From contig CAVYYW010000016.1 of NCBI GenBank assembly GCA_963772845.1, positions 124,001 through 188,000 on the forward strand: a stretch of DNA of 64,000 nucleotides, read 5' to 3'. Positions 26,422-36,384 of this stretch are shown piece after piece. The notes under the pieces were generated by a model. The model saw nothing but the letters and a program-made list of their open reading frames with translations. It searched no databases and was not told the origin of the DNA. The DNA comes from CAVYYW01 sp963772845 (GTDB lineage Bacteria > Bacillota > Bacilli > Bacillales > Sporolactobacillaceae). The translations under genes and the position numbers were made by a program. Position 1 is the first letter of the stretch. The number at the start of each line of letters is the position of its first letter.

Positions 26422-27679
26422 TTAATTTGCAGGAATCTTCGTTTTAGTCTCCATCTCAATTGCGGATATGACGTTTTGCCAGTCTTCGGTCCTGCTCATT
26501 TTGACATGGACGTTTAAAAAGCGGTGCCATAAGCTTAATAAAATAATGGTCGGGAGCGCAATTTGCGGGGACGATAATGGGAAGTCAAATAGCCCCGTAA
26601 ACACGATAATCGGCATCGCTAAAATAAACGCATTAAAAAATTTCTTGCTCTGGTAACGATATTTCAGAAAACGAATGATGTGATACGACATAAGAACTAC
26701 CACTGCAATAAACAGATAGACCACTGAGAAACCCAAAATCCGAGAAAAATGCAAGAAATATATTGTGGGGATGAGGCACACTATTCCCTGTAAGGGCTTC
26801 ATAAGCCTGGTCGAAACCAAATGGTGTGACGCCAAAGCTTGGGTACTGCTCAAAAATGTGAATGCTTTCTTTCCAAATGGTTAGTCTTGTACTCATCGAT
26901 TCTGTCAGACTAACATGCCTCGGCATCCACTGATAAAGGCTGTTAAGGTTTAAGAGAGCAATACTGAGAGATGCTAAGAACAGTCTCCAGTTTAAGCGGT
27001 ATAAAAAGACTGCAAGCAAAAATAGCATCGTCAGGAAACCAGCTCTTGACCCAGTATCGACCGTTCCTGCGATAAGGAAAGCCGTAATTGCAAAGTAGAC
27101 CACGATGCGCTTATAATCTTTCTTTTGTAAAACTTCAATGCACTTCGCCAAAATAAAGGCGAGGGCAAGTAAAATTAAAAAAGAGGCATAGTTAGGATTA
27201 TAGGTGGAGCCATAAAGACGGTTATGATGATTGTATCCTAATAATTTCCCCCCGGTAATATAGCCTGTCCAAGATTGTGAAATACCAAGTTGATACATCA
27301 ATGAAATAAGCTTCCCAAAGAAATAAATATAGAGACCGCCGCAAATGGAGATCCAAAAGAAAGCATTGAGCTTAATAAAACGGATATTGTGCAAGATATA
27401 TAAATAGAATCCAAAAGAGCAGAGAATCATTATTGCCGATAAAATATAATCGGGTTTTTCTGATTTTAAGGATGCTCCTATAGAGGAGATAAAAAGGATC
27501 AGAAAGAAAACGGTTGTGAGATTATAAGGAATATCAAGCTTGTTATTTATGGTCCGGTAGATTTCTCTTAAACCGAGAAAGAACAGCCAAGCTATACCAA
27601 TTGGCGGCAGGACGTACAGTAAAATTAAGCCAGCGTTTAATGAATTTTTTTTAATAAACATTTTTTTATTTTGAATCAT
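26422..27679 (-). pseudogene. O-antigen ligase / Wzy-polymerase-like membrane protein (single-base frameshift)
   Basis: About 419 codons encoding a polytopic membrane protein with some ten hydrophobic segments. The Wzy_C-type signature is in the central loop: GTVDTGSRAGFLTMLFLLAV and SVPHPHNIFLAFFSDFG. These proteins ligate or polymerise surface glycans on the outer membrane face. The first frame starts at ATG 27679 (GGAGGC upstream) and runs past GFLSGL. The true frame resumes as FSVVYLFIAVVVLMSYHIIR to 26422. One extra base at about 26730-26745 explains it. No other glycan genes adjoin, so the polymer is unknown. Confidence 0.75.
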
Positions 27680-27875
27680 TATGTGTTAGCCTCCGATGAT
27701 GTTCATTCCGAAGATGGGGTTCCCCATCAACTTGTAAATAATAGTAGACGAAGAGCTATAATACCCTTTTATGAGTAGATTTAGACATTTCGAATGTGCT
27801 TTACTTAAATCAAAGGAAGCTTAAACCATAAAATCTTGATATAATACGGCAGGAGCAAAAAGGAGGGAGGACCAG

Positions 27876-28631
27876 ATGGACAACAAGACACACGATCCGC
27901 ATAAAATTATGGAAGTCTGTATGTTGGCGGGAAAAATCATGTTAAGAAGCGGAGCAGAAACCTACCGAGTTGAAGACACCATGGTCCGGATCGCAGCATC
28001 AGCGGAAAATTTGGTTTCCCACAGTTATGTCACTCCGACTGGAATTTTATTTTCGATTGAAGGCAGGGAACCGACAAAATTCACAAGGATTGTTGAACGT
28101 TCAACGGATCTGGAGAAGGTTTCTAAAGTAAACAGTATTTCAAGGCAACTCAGCGGCGGGATATTGACGATCGATGAGGCGTTGAACAGATTAAAGGAAC
28201 TGGAGAATGAAAATCTATACTTCTCAGTCTGGTTTCAATTATTGGCGGCTGCCTCTGCAAGCGGTTGTTTCCTTATTATGTTTGGGGGCGAGTGGCGTGA
28301 TTTTATCCCTGCATTTTTAGCAGGTGGATTAGGCTATTCTGGTCTTCTTTATGTTCATTACATCGTGAGAATAAGGTTTTTTGCGGAGCTGACGGCCGCA
28401 TTTATTATAGGATCCATATCCTATTGCATGCTTGCGTTGCATATAGGAACTGAGTTGGACAAAATTATTATCGGCTCTGTCATGCCGATTGTCCCAGGGG
28501 TACTCATTACAAATGCGATTCGCGATCTCATGGCAGGGCATCTTGTTTCAGGTCTGTCAAAAAGCGCGGAAGCCCTGCTGACGGCGTTTGCTATTGGATC
28601 AGGTATTGCTCTTACTTTTGCATTATATTGA
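27876..28631 (+). CDS. Threonine/serine exporter, N-terminal half (ThrE/YjjP-like)
   Basis: 251 residues of the ThrE N-terminal family: a soluble start with MLRSGAETYRVEDTMVRIA (the MRxGAET motif, about 26-44), then five hydrophobic segments ending SAEALLTAFAIGSGIALTFA. In actinobacteria the two halves are one protein that exports threonine and serine; in many Firmicutes they are two genes, as here with the next one. AGGAGGGAGG precedes ATG 27876. Confidence 0.88.
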   Translation: MDNKTHDPHKIMEVCMLAGKIMLRSGAETYRVEDTMVRIAASAENLVSHSYVTPTGILFSIEGREPTKFTRIVERSTDLEKVSKVNSISRQLSGGILTIDEALNRLKELENENLYFSVWFQLLAAASASGCFLIMFGGEWRDFIPAFLAGGLGYSGLLYVHYIVRIRFFAELTAAFIIGSISYCMLALHIGTELDKIIIGSVMPIVPGVLITNAIRDLMAGHLVSGLSKSAEALLTAFAIGSGIALTFALY

Positions 28632-28653
28632 GAAACGAAAGGAGGAGGTTAAG

Positions 28654-29091
28654 GTGTTTATTGAACAGGTTATTACAAGCTTTATTGCCTCAATGGCCTT
28701 TGGCGTGCTTTTTAACGTGCCAAGAAAGGCCTTGCTGCAATGCGGATTAACCGGTATGTTCGGATGGATTATCTATTGGAATCTTGAAAATTATAAGGCT
28801 GACGTCATTATTGCCACCTTAATTGGTGCCTTCGTGGTGGCCATTATCAGCCAGATTTTTGCCAGGAAAAAGAAAATGCCGATTATATTATTTAATATAG
28901 CAGGTATTATTCCGCTTGTACCTGGTGGACTCGCTTATGATGCGATGCGGCACTTTGTCGAAAATGATTATATTACCGCCATTGAAATGGCAGCCAAAGT
29001 ATTTTTGATTTCTGGATCCATTGCGATTGGCCTCGTCCTTTCGGAGGTTGTCAATCAGATCACAAAAGTCCGCCCAAGGCGCTTTTTTTAG
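28654..29091 (+). CDS. Threonine/serine exporter, C-terminal half (ThrE_2/YjjB-like)
   Basis: 145 residues from GTG 28654, which has AAAGGAGGAGG just upstream. Four to five transmembrane segments with NVPRKALLQCGLTGMFGWII and PLVPGGLAYDAMRHFVENDY, the second being the PxxPG motif typical of the YjjB half. It starts 22 bases after the N-terminal half and should form a heteromeric exporter with it. Its stop overlaps the stop of the convergent SRAP gene. Confidence 0.87.
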   Translation: MFIEQVITSFIASMAFGVLFNVPRKALLQCGLTGMFGWIIYWNLENYKADVIIATLIGAFVVAIISQIFARKKKMPIILFNIAGIIPLVPGGLAYDAMRHFVENDYITAIEMAAKVFLISGSIAIGLVLSEVVNQITKVRPRRFF

Positions 29092-29753
29092 CTTACCGGC
29101 AAAATGATTTCAGGTTGATTATTTTTTGGACTATTTACAATAGAAGAGACCTCATAGGCTTCCATACCCGCTGAATCATACGGGATAAGGAGGCTTTTTA
29201 ATTGCTTAGGATCCTTTAGCTCAGGGTTTAGCCATTCTTCTTCTGATTCCTTGTTTAGAATAACCGGCATTCGCTCGTGAATATCTGACATTAGAGCATT
29301 GGCTTTTGTCGTAATAATGGTACATGTATGAAGGGGTTTGTCCCCTTTTTCCCAGCGGTCCCAGAGTCCTGCAAATGAAAAGATCGGCTCGTCTTTTAAA
29401 TGAATCCTCATGGGGATTTTTCGGTCAGCTGTCTTTTTCCATTCAAAAAAGGAATCAGCAGGGATCAGGCAGCGTCTTCTAGACAATAGCTTCTTGAAAG
29501 CGGGTTTCTCATCAATCGTTTCAGCCCTTGCATTAATCATTTTGTAGCCAATTTTAGCTTCCTTTGCCCATGAAGGGACAAGTCCCCAGCGAAGCTGTCC
29601 GATCCGATTAGCGGTCCCGTCACTGATAACAGCCGTTACGGCTTGGGAAGGGGCAATATTAAAGCTGATTTGATAGGGGATGTCCGTCTCATTAATATTG
29701 TAGTAATAAAGAATGTCTTCGAGCCCATGGATAAGGGTAAAGCGTCCGCACAT
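29088..29753 (-). CDS. SOS response-associated peptidase (SRAP/HMCES/YedK family)
   Basis: 221 residues. SRAP proteins form a thiazolidine crosslink between their N-terminal Cys2 and abasic sites in single-stranded DNA. The hallmark residues are visible: Cys2 after Met (MCGRFTL), NIAPSQ, NARAETIDEKPAF, PADSFFEWKK (Glu) and the HERMPVIL His. B. subtilis homologues are YobE and YoqW. It is a single gene, convergent with the ThrE pair, with stop codons overlapping by 3 bases. Confidence 0.95.
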   Translation of the reverse strand: MCGRFTLIHGLEDILYYYNINETDIPYQISFNIAPSQAVTAVISDGTANRIGQLRWGLVPSWAKEAKIGYKMINARAETIDEKPAFKKLLSRRRCLIPADSFFEWKKTADRKIPMRIHLKDEPIFSFAGLWDRWEKGDKPLHTCTIITTKANALMSDIHERMPVILNKESEEEWLNPELKDPKQLKSLLIPYDSAGMEAYEVSSIVNSPKNNQPEIILPVS

Positions 29754-30069
29754 AGTAGCAAGCCTCCTGAATAAATGATTAAGTAAGAATTCTACAGCTT
29801 CAAGCTAATTTCCTTTAATGAAAATGTCGGATTTTACGTCGCGCCATCTCTCTAATTTCTTAAAATAATTCCCGGAAATCAGCCATAAACCAACAATACA
29901 TGATCTTTTTCCTTCTAATAAAATCGAATGATCGCGAAACAAATCGAACGACTTAAAGAACTTGTTAGAAAAGACATCTAACATTAATCTGAATCTTCAA
30001 ATTTATGAAAGGGTTTTCAAAATAAATGCAGAAGTTGTTAAGTGATGAAAATTAAGGAGGGAATTTGAT
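29754..30069. other. Intergenic region between the SRAP gene and the aldehyde dehydrogenase gene
   Basis: 316 bp, AT-rich. Apart from the divergent ribosome binding sites (AAGGAGGG before 30070) I see no gene, RNA or clear palindrome here. It presumably holds both divergent promoters. Confidence 0.5.
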
Positions 30070-31551
30070 ATGGAAGCACGTACTTTGGAAGTGACAGGAC
30101 GCTTGGCCGAATTCTTAAAAGGGACAAAAAAACTGTTTATTAACGGAAAATGGGAGGATTCAGCGTCAGGGAAGACGTTTGAAACGTTAAACCCTGCAAC
30201 AGGTGAGGTTCTGGCTGTTGTTAGCGAAGCAGGAACAGAAGATGTTGACCGGGCTGTTAAAGCAGCAAGGAAAGCATTTGACGAAGGTGCATGGACGAAA
30301 ATGAGTGCAGCAAACCGCAGCCGTTTGATTTATAAGCTCGCTGATTTAATGGAAGAGCACAAAGAAGAACTGGCACAATTGGATACGCTCGATAATGGAA
30401 AGCCGATTCGGGAAACAACCAATGCGGATATTCCACTCGCTATCGAACACTTTCGCTATTATGCAGGGTGGGCCACAAAAATTGTCGGTCAGACGATTCC
30501 GGTGCAAGGCAAATTCTTCACTTATACCCGGCACGAGCCGGTCGGTGTTGTCGGGCAGATTATTCCGTGGAATTTCCCTCTCTTAATGGCAGCTTGGAAA
30601 TTAGGGGCGGCTCTTGCAACCGGCTGTACAGTTGTACTGAAGCCCGCAGAGCAAACACCGCTTTCTGCATTATATTTAGCTCAGCTTGCAGCAGAAGCCG
30701 GTTTCCCGGAAGGCGTGCTTAACGTCATACCAGGGTATGGGGAAACAGCTGGTGAGCCCCTTGTGAAACATCCTTTAGTTAATAAAATTGCTTTTACCGG
30801 CTCAACCACAGTGGGTAAATCAATTATGGCGGAAGCGTCGAATTCCATGAAGCGCATTACGCTGGAACTTGGCGGTAAGTCTCCGAATATTATTCTTCCT
30901 GATGCGGATATGAATCGCGCAATTCCTGGTGCCTTCTCCGGCATTATGTTTAATCAAGGACAGGTCTGCTGTGCTGGCTCAAGGCTCTATATTCAAAAGA
31001 AAAACTTTGATAATGTCATGGCTGACCTTGTCACGCATTCAAAAAATGTGAAACAGGGAGAAGGTCTGAATGCCGATACTGAAATGGGTCCTCTCGTTTC
31101 GAGGGAACAGCAGGATCGTGTCGTGAACTATATCAACAAAGGGAAAGAAGAAGGGGCAGAGCTATTGACCGGAGGCACCCATACCGAAAAAGGTTATTTT
31201 GTGGAGCCAACAATCTTCGCTGATGTTGATGACAAAATGACGATTGCAAAAGAAGAAATATTTGGGCCAGTCGTAGCAGCAATGCCTTTTGAAGATCTTG
31301 ATGAAGTCATCGAACGGGCTAATAATAGTAACTATGGACTTGCAGCTGGTCTGTGGACTGAGAATTTGAAATCTGCTCATTATGTGGCCAATCGAATAAA
31401 GGCTGGTACCGTATGGGTGAACTGTTACAATGCTTTTGATGCGGCGGCACCATTCGGCGGGTATAAAGAATCTGGACTTGGCAGGGAAATGGGTTCTTAT
31501 GCGCTGAATAATTACTCAGAAGTAAAAACAGTCTGGATTAACCTCGGCTAA
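30070..31551 (+). CDS. NAD(P)-dependent aldehyde dehydrogenase
   Basis: 493-residue class 1/2 ALDH oxidising an aldehyde to its acid. Segments in order: the cofactor-binding loop GQIIPWNFPLLMAAWKLG (about 162-180), the FTGSTTVGKSIM Rossmann turn, the general base Glu in LELGGKSPNIILP, the catalytic Cys in NQGQVCCAGSRLY, and EEIFGPVVAAMPF. It is typical of broad-substrate Bacillus enzymes (DhaS/AldX-like); specificity cannot be told from sequence. It is a single gene with its own Shine-Dalgarno (AAGGAGGG) and a terminator. Confidence 0.93.
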   Translation: MEARTLEVTGRLAEFLKGTKKLFINGKWEDSASGKTFETLNPATGEVLAVVSEAGTEDVDRAVKAARKAFDEGAWTKMSAANRSRLIYKLADLMEEHKEELAQLDTLDNGKPIRETTNADIPLAIEHFRYYAGWATKIVGQTIPVQGKFFTYTRHEPVGVVGQIIPWNFPLLMAAWKLGAALATGCTVVLKPAEQTPLSALYLAQLAAEAGFPEGVLNVIPGYGETAGEPLVKHPLVNKIAFTGSTTVGKSIMAEASNSMKRITLELGGKSPNIILPDADMNRAIPGAFSGIMFNQGQVCCAGSRLYIQKKNFDNVMADLVTHSKNVKQGEGLNADTEMGPLVSREQQDRVVNYINKGKEEGAELLTGGTHTEKGYFVEPTIFADVDDKMTIAKEEIFGPVVAAMPFEDLDEVIERANNSNYGLAAGLWTENLKSAHYVANRIKAGTVWVNCYNAFDAAAPFGGYKESGLGREMGSYALNNYSEVKTVWINLG

Positions 31552-31624
31552 TTCTTTTACCACGATAATGGCTAGGAGAATCGTTTGAAAAAAAGACTCG
31601 AAATAGGTTGCATCACCTCTTTCT

Positions 31625-31671
31625 AAAAAAACCGCCAGGCTCAGGGGATCACCCTTTGCTGGCGGTTTTTT
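31625..31671. terminator. Bidirectional terminator between the ALDH gene and yfhJ
   Basis: AAAACCGCCAG/CTGGCGGTTTT stem with a 20-base loop, A-run on the left and TTTTTT on the right. Confidence 0.88.
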
Positions 31672-31934
31672 AATCGAATTGCTGATTATGAATCATTTTC
31701 TGGAACTTCGGATTGGATTTAACGACTTCATGAAAAAGCGGGCCATAGTAATTAATCCATTGCAGAACAATTTTCATGGTTTCTGCTTTATCAATATAAG
31801 GGACGCCCTGCCTTGGCTCGTGTCGTTTCAAAGTCTTCCCACAGAATTTCAACCCAGGTGCGGGCTTCCTCATAGTTAAGCTGCCCATTCTTTTCCAATA
31901 GAGCTTCTGCAAGCTGATGAAATAATTCATTCAT
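31670..31934 (-). pseudogene. yfhJ: YfhJ-family (WVELL motif) protein, single-base frameshift
   Basis: About 88 codons from ATG 31934: MNELFHQLAEALLEKNGQLN, then YEEARTWVEILWEDFETTRA (the WVELL-type motif) and KAGRP, after which the frame stops. The next frame continues with YIDKAETMKIVLQWINYYGP and LFHEVVKSNPKFQKMIHNQQ. One extra base around 31796-31802 accounts for the break. The family is small and cytosolic with no assigned role. The gene normally sits elsewhere in Bacillus genomes. Confidence 0.75.
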
Positions 31935-32046
31935 TAAGATCATTCCTTTGATGACTGCGGCTTATGCAATGATCTTAACATGTTTTTGCTGGTGATGATA
32001 TAAATAAACAGGGGAGAATATGCAGATATTTTCTGATTATTTTGTG

Positions 32047-32117
32047 TTGATTTTATTTTAATTCATGTTAAGATTTATTTAAAGAAGTTTTGGAACCGTT
32101 TTCAGAAACCGTTCCCA
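32047..32117 (+). promoter_or_regulatory. Promoter and two operator-like sites before the LacI-type regulator
   Basis: TTGATT (32047-32052), a 16-bp spacer and TAAGAT (32069-32074) form a sigma-A-like promoter. Just downstream are two copies of a GRAACCGTT element: TGGAACCGTTTTCA (32091-32104) and GAAACCGTTCCCA (32105-32117). A third, TGGAACCGTTACCA, lies before the operon at 33247-33260. The central CG and paired arms suit a LacI-family protein, implying autoregulation. Confidence 0.6.
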
Positions 32118-32140
32118 TTCGGAAAGCCTGAGGTGAAAAT

Positions 32141-33163
32141 ATGGGTGATTCAACAAAAAAACGATTAACAATAATGGATGTTGCCCGAACGGCAGGCGTA
32201 TCTAAAACCACTGTCTCAAGATATTTGAGCAAACAATATGGAAATTTGGCTGAACCGACCAGGAAAAAAATTCAGGAGGCCATTCAATCACTCAATTTTC
32301 AGCCGAACCGCATGGCTGCAGGTCTTAAAGGCGGAAGAAGCTATCTCATCGGCATGGTTGTAGCCGATATTACGAACCCTTTTACAGTAAGAATTCTGCA
32401 TGCTGCAGAAGTTCTTTGCCGCAGCAAGGGTTACAGTTTAATGGTGTGCAACACGAACAATGATTCTCAGCTTGAAAGAGAATATATTTTTATGCTTCAA
32501 TCTCATCGTATTGACGGGCTTGTTATTAATACATCAGGGCAAAACAATCAGTTTTTAAAAGATATGGCCGATCAGGAAACATCAGTGGTGCTGGTCGATC
32601 GACGCGTACCTGAACTTGGCTTTGATTTTGTCGGGGTCGATAACATTGCACCGACACGAGAGGCCGTCCGGTTTCTGATTGCTCATGGCTATGAAACGAT
32701 TGGGTTTTTCAGTCAGCCAATTGATGGAATAAGCACGCGCCGGGAAAGAATGAACGCCTTTCAATCTGTCTTAACAGAGCATAACCACCCAAGTTTTGAA
32801 AACATATATGAATTAAAAATAGATGATGAAGAAAGCTTGGATAAACAAATGGAGAACTTTTTGGAAGCATCATCTGGCCGTAAGAGAGCGATTTTCTCAG
32901 CAAATGGTGTCGTTACGCTGGCCGTTCTTAAAGAAATTCAGAAACGGGGATTGCGCATTCCCGAGGATATCTCGCTGGTCAGTTTTGATGATCCTGAATG
33001 GGCAGGTGTTCTGACCCCTGCTTTAACAACAATTTCTCAACCGACGGAAGAGATTGGGCGGCAGGTTATTGAAAGGGTTTTTAAGCGGATTGAAGGGGAT
33101 AAAGAGGAGCCGCAGGAACTGATTTTGCCGGCAGAATTTATCGTAAGGGCATCGACTTTATAG
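32141..33163 (+). CDS. LacI-family transcriptional regulator (PtxS-like, putative 2-ketogluconate regulator)
   Basis: 340 residues. The LacI helix-turn-helix, LTIMDVARTAGVSKTTVSRYL, is at about 8-28, a hinge follows at QPNRMAAGLKGGRSYLIGMV, and then comes a periplasmic-binding-protein-like sugar sensor domain (DGLVINTSGQ; ISLVSFDDPEWAGVLTPALT). The next genes on the same strand are kguE-, kguK- and kguT-like. The same arrangement, with PtxS next to kguEKTD, occurs in Pseudomonas, where the effector is 2-ketogluconate. The assignment to that ligand is by synteny only. Confidence 0.8.
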   Translation: MGDSTKKRLTIMDVARTAGVSKTTVSRYLSKQYGNLAEPTRKKIQEAIQSLNFQPNRMAAGLKGGRSYLIGMVVADITNPFTVRILHAAEVLCRSKGYSLMVCNTNNDSQLEREYIFMLQSHRIDGLVINTSGQNNQFLKDMADQETSVVLVDRRVPELGFDFVGVDNIAPTREAVRFLIAHGYETIGFFSQPIDGISTRRERMNAFQSVLTEHNHPSFENIYELKIDDEESLDKQMENFLEASSGRKRAIFSANGVVTLAVLKEIQKRGLRIPEDISLVSFDDPEWAGVLTPALTTISQPTEEIGRQVIERVFKRIEGDKEEPQELILPAEFIVRASTL

Positions 33164-33246
33164 ACAGCTTTGAGAGCTGCAAACGTCCCAGAAACCATCA
33201 CTCAAAAATTAGTGACTAAAAGCTGGGACTTGATTTTATCCATTTA

Positions 33247-33260
33247 TGGAACCGTTACCA
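33247..33260. promoter_or_regulatory. Operator-like site before the kgu-like operon
   Basis: TGGAACCGTTACCA, nearly identical to the two sites before the regulator gene and 40 bp before the first enzyme gene. A TATAAC about 10 bases downstream may be the -10 element, so repressor binding would block the promoter. Confidence 0.6.
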
Positions 33261-33300
33261 TTGTTGGTATAACAGTATATTTTAGAAAGAAGGAAATTTT

Positions 33301-34074
33301 GTGACAACAGTAATTATTCCAACGTCAGTCTTTTCGGAGGCTGAGCAACCCAGTTTTGATCAACAGCAGTGTATTCAGCCAATTGTGAATGCAGGTGGCG
33401 GAGGAATGGAAATACGGGAAGAATTATTTCAATCAGCCCCCAATCTGAATGCATTAAAAGAGGCATGTCACATACGGGATCTTATCGTGGTTTATTCAAG
33501 TCCTGCGATGCTGTGGGACGAAGACGGTGAGTTTAATACAGCAAATTTGAAAGCGCTGTTAAAAAGTGCTGAAGAGGCGGGCGCGGCTTATCTGAAAGTA
33601 TCGCTTGGCCATTATGATGATTCATCACACGGCCTTGACGCTCTGGAAAGGGTCTTAATGAACCGGCCGCTGGAGCAACAACGTGTCCAGCTTCTTGTGG
33701 AAAATGATCAGACATTGCATGGGGGTCGAATTGAGCCTTTAAGACATTTTTTTAACAGAGTGAAAAAACAAGAACTTCCTGTCAAAATGACTTTTGATAC
33801 CGGGAATTGGCTATGGACAGAGGAAGATGGCAAAAAAGCGTTCGATCAGCTTAAGGAATTTGTTGGTTACCTTCACCTAAAGGGAGTGAAGCGGCAAAAC
33901 AAACTTTATTATGCTTGTCCGCTGGATCAACAGAGTCTCGTACCATGGGAAACATATTTGAATTATTTTCATTCAAGTATCCCTTGTGCCATTGAATTTC
34001 AGGTTAGCGATCAAAAGCAGCTAACAGAGTACGTAAAGCTTGTAAAAGAAACAGCATGGGAGGCAATTTCATGA
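33301..34074 (+). CDS. Sugar phosphate isomerase/epimerase, KguE-like TIM barrel
   Basis: 257-residue AP-endonuclease-2/xylose-isomerase-like TIM barrel. The metal-site pattern is visible: Glu in GGGGMEIREELF, YLKVSLGHYD, Glu in LLVENDQTLHGG, Asp in MTFDTGNWLW, His in YLHLKGVK, and Glu in PCAIEFQV. It starts at GTG 33301 after AAAGAAGGAAA. In the Pseudomonas kgu operon the first gene, kguE, belongs to this fold; its exact reaction is unsettled. The stop overlaps the next gene (ATGA), so they are coupled. Confidence 0.75.
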   Translation: MTTVIIPTSVFSEAEQPSFDQQQCIQPIVNAGGGGMEIREELFQSAPNLNALKEACHIRDLIVVYSSPAMLWDEDGEFNTANLKALLKSAEEAGAAYLKVSLGHYDDSSHGLDALERVLMNRPLEQQRVQLLVENDQTLHGGRIEPLRHFFNRVKKQELPVKMTFDTGNWLWTEEDGKKAFDQLKEFVGYLHLKGVKRQNKLYYACPLDQQSLVPWETYLNYFHSSIPCAIEFQVSDQKQLTEYVKLVKETAWEAIS

Positions 34075-35029
34075 AAACATTGGATGTCGTGACATTTGGT
34101 GAGGCAATGGGGATGTTTATCGCCGATCAAGCACTCCCTCTGGAGCAAGCCTTTCATTTTACAAAGGGATTGGCGGGAGCGGAAACGAACGTAGCGGTGG
34201 GTCTTTCGCGGTTAGGCTTCCAAGTTGGCTGGATGAGTAAATTGGGTAATGACAGCTTTGGAAAATACATTTTAGACAGCCTCCGCAATGAGGGAGTAGA
34301 TCTAAGCGAGGTCTCTGCTTCCGAAACGAGACCAACTGGATTTCAGCTGAAATCTAAAGTTCGCTCAGGCGATCCGAAGGTTGAGTATTTTAGAAAAGGG
34401 TCAGCTGCAAGTTCCTTGTCTCCTCAAGACCTTAGTAAAGATTACGTCAGGAGAGCAAAGCACATCCACATGACGGGCATTCCTCTTGCTCTTTCAAAAG
34501 AGACGCATGACTATGCGAATCAGGTTTTGAAAGCTGCAAGAGAAGCAGGAGCAACGGTTTCTTTCGATCCAAACCTTGCGTCCTGTTCTCTGGTCCTCAG
34601 AAGAGCACATGATTCAAACCATTAATGAGACAGCGTTCCTCGCTGATTGGGTGCTCCCGGGTAAGGAAGAAGCCGAGAAACTCACGGGCTGCAGCCGGTT
34701 ATCTGAGATGGCTGAATTCTATTTGAATAAAGGCGTTAAGCTTGTGGTGATCAAGTGCGGGGAAGATGGGTGCTTATGTTAGAAGTCCTGAAAAGGAACT
34801 GACAATTCCAGGATTCTTAGTGGAAGAGGTTGTTGACACAGTCGGGGCCGGCGACGGTTTTGCTGTTGGTATGATCAGTGCTCTTCTGGAAAAGGAATCA
34901 TTGGAAGATGCGGTGAGACGCGCCCATGCGATTGGAGCACTTGTGGTTCAGTCACCAGGAGATATGGACGGTATGCCGCTTCGAAGTGAATTGGAGGCCT
35001 TTTTGAAGTTGAATAAACGGTTAACTTAA
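34071..35029 (+). pseudogene. PfkB-family sugar-acid kinase, KguK/KdgK-like (two single-base frameshifts)
   Basis: About 319 codons from ATG 34071, overlapping the previous stop. Frame one gives LDVVTFGEAMGMF, GLAGAETNVAVGLSRLG and KVEYFRKGSAASSLSP. After FDPNL an extra base near 34578 shifts to RPVLWSSEEHMIQTINETAF. A second extra base in GATGGGTGC near 34768 shifts to AYVRSPEKE and the PfkB signature DTVGAGDGFAVGMISALLE. It phosphorylates 2-keto-3-deoxygluconate or 2-ketogluconate on C6; the neighbours favour 2-ketogluconate. All catalytic parts are intact across frames, so sequencing error is likely. Confidence 0.8.
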
Positions 35030-35105
35030 AAGATCTCATATATTTATTCCTACTTTGGAGATTTTCATAGATTTAACAAAACTAATAACTAAGGAGTTGT
35101 TTTTG

Positions 35106-36384
35106 ATGAAAAATTTACCTGCTTCACGTTGGATGCGGCTGATCCCACTCGCTTTTATCACGTACAGCCTTGCATATCTTGACCGGTCTAACTACGGTTT
35201 TGGTGCAGCGGCTGGTATGGCAAGGGATCTTCATATTACGGCTGGTATTTCTTCGCTTTTAGGGGCTTTGTTCTTTCTGGGTTATTTCTTTTTCCAAATC
35301 CCCGGGGCACATTATGCTGAGAAACGAAGTGCAAGACTGCTTATCTTCTGGGCACTGATTCTATGGGGAGTTCTGGCAAGCGCAATTGGTTTAATTACAA
35401 ATGTCACTTTTTTACTTGTGATTCGCTTTTTACTCGGCGTTGTTGAAAGCGTTGTCATGCCGGCGATGCTCGTCTACTTAAGTCACTGGTTCACGAAGGG
35501 TGAACGGTCTCGCGCCAACACCTTTCTTATTTTGGGAAATCCGGTCACTGTTCTTTGGATGTCCATCATTTCTGGTTATCTTGTTAAATTCCTTCGGATG
35601 GCGCTGGATGTTTATTTTGGAAGGGGTGCCGTCAATCATTTGGGCATTCGTCTGGCTCAAGCTTGCTAATGACCGCCCTAAATCCGCAAAGTGGCTGAAC
35701 AGCAAAGAGAAAGCTGCTCTCGAAGGCGCACTTGCTGATGAACAAAAAGAAATAAAAGAGGTAAGAAATTACCGTGATGCGTTTAAATCAAAGCCTGTCG
35801 TTTACTTAGGACTTCAATACTTCTTCTGGAGCATTGGTGTGTACGGGTTTGTAATGTGGCTGCCTTCGATTATTAAGGCCGCTCCAAACATGGGTATTGT
35901 CGAAACAGGCTGGCTGTCCTCCATTCCATATGTATTAGCAACCATTCTCATGCTGGCAGCTTCGTATTACTCTGATAAATTATTAATGAGAAAAGCGTTT
36001 GTATGGCCGTTTCTGCTTGTCGGAGCTGTCGCGTTCTACGGATCTTATCTCATTGGCACTTCGAATTTTTGGCTTTCATTTGTCTTACTCGTTATAGCTG
36101 GTGGAGCCATGTATGCCCCATATGGACCGTTTTTTGCTATCGTACCGGAACTTCTGCCGAGAAATGTAGCGGGCGGAGCAATGGCTCTTATCAATAGCAT
36201 GGGTGCTTTGGGATCTTTTGTAGGATCTTATGTTGTTGGGTTCTTAAACGGGGCGACGGGCAGTTTCGCAGCTTCTTATATTTTCATGGCAGGCTCACTG
36301 GTCTTAGCAGTTATATTTACGGTGATTGTTAAGAGTGAGAAGAGAAAAGTTAATAAGGTTGAGCCAGCAGAGGTGCATGCCTAA
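35106..36384 (+). pseudogene. MFS transporter, anion:cation symporter (ACS) family, KguT-like (single-base frameshift)
   Basis: About 426 codons with twelve predicted membrane segments. It starts at ATG 35106 (AAGGAG upstream) with LAFITYSLAYLDRSNYGFG, the ACS-type helix 1 (LDRSN), and a motif-A-like loop GAHYAEKRSARLL. The frame breaks after SGYLV near 35583-35590 and resumes as NSFGWRWMFILEGVPSIIWA in the next frame. One extra A in GTTAAATTCC explains it. ACS members import sugar acids (glucarate, galactarate, 2-ketogluconate, hexuronates) with protons. The position between the kinase and the last enzyme matches kguT. Confidence 0.8.

Noticed and set aside
34071..36384. Programmed ribosomal frameshifting in the kinase and transporter genes
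   Set aside because: No slippery heptamers or conserved stimulatory structures at the breaks; simple single-base insertions explain them.
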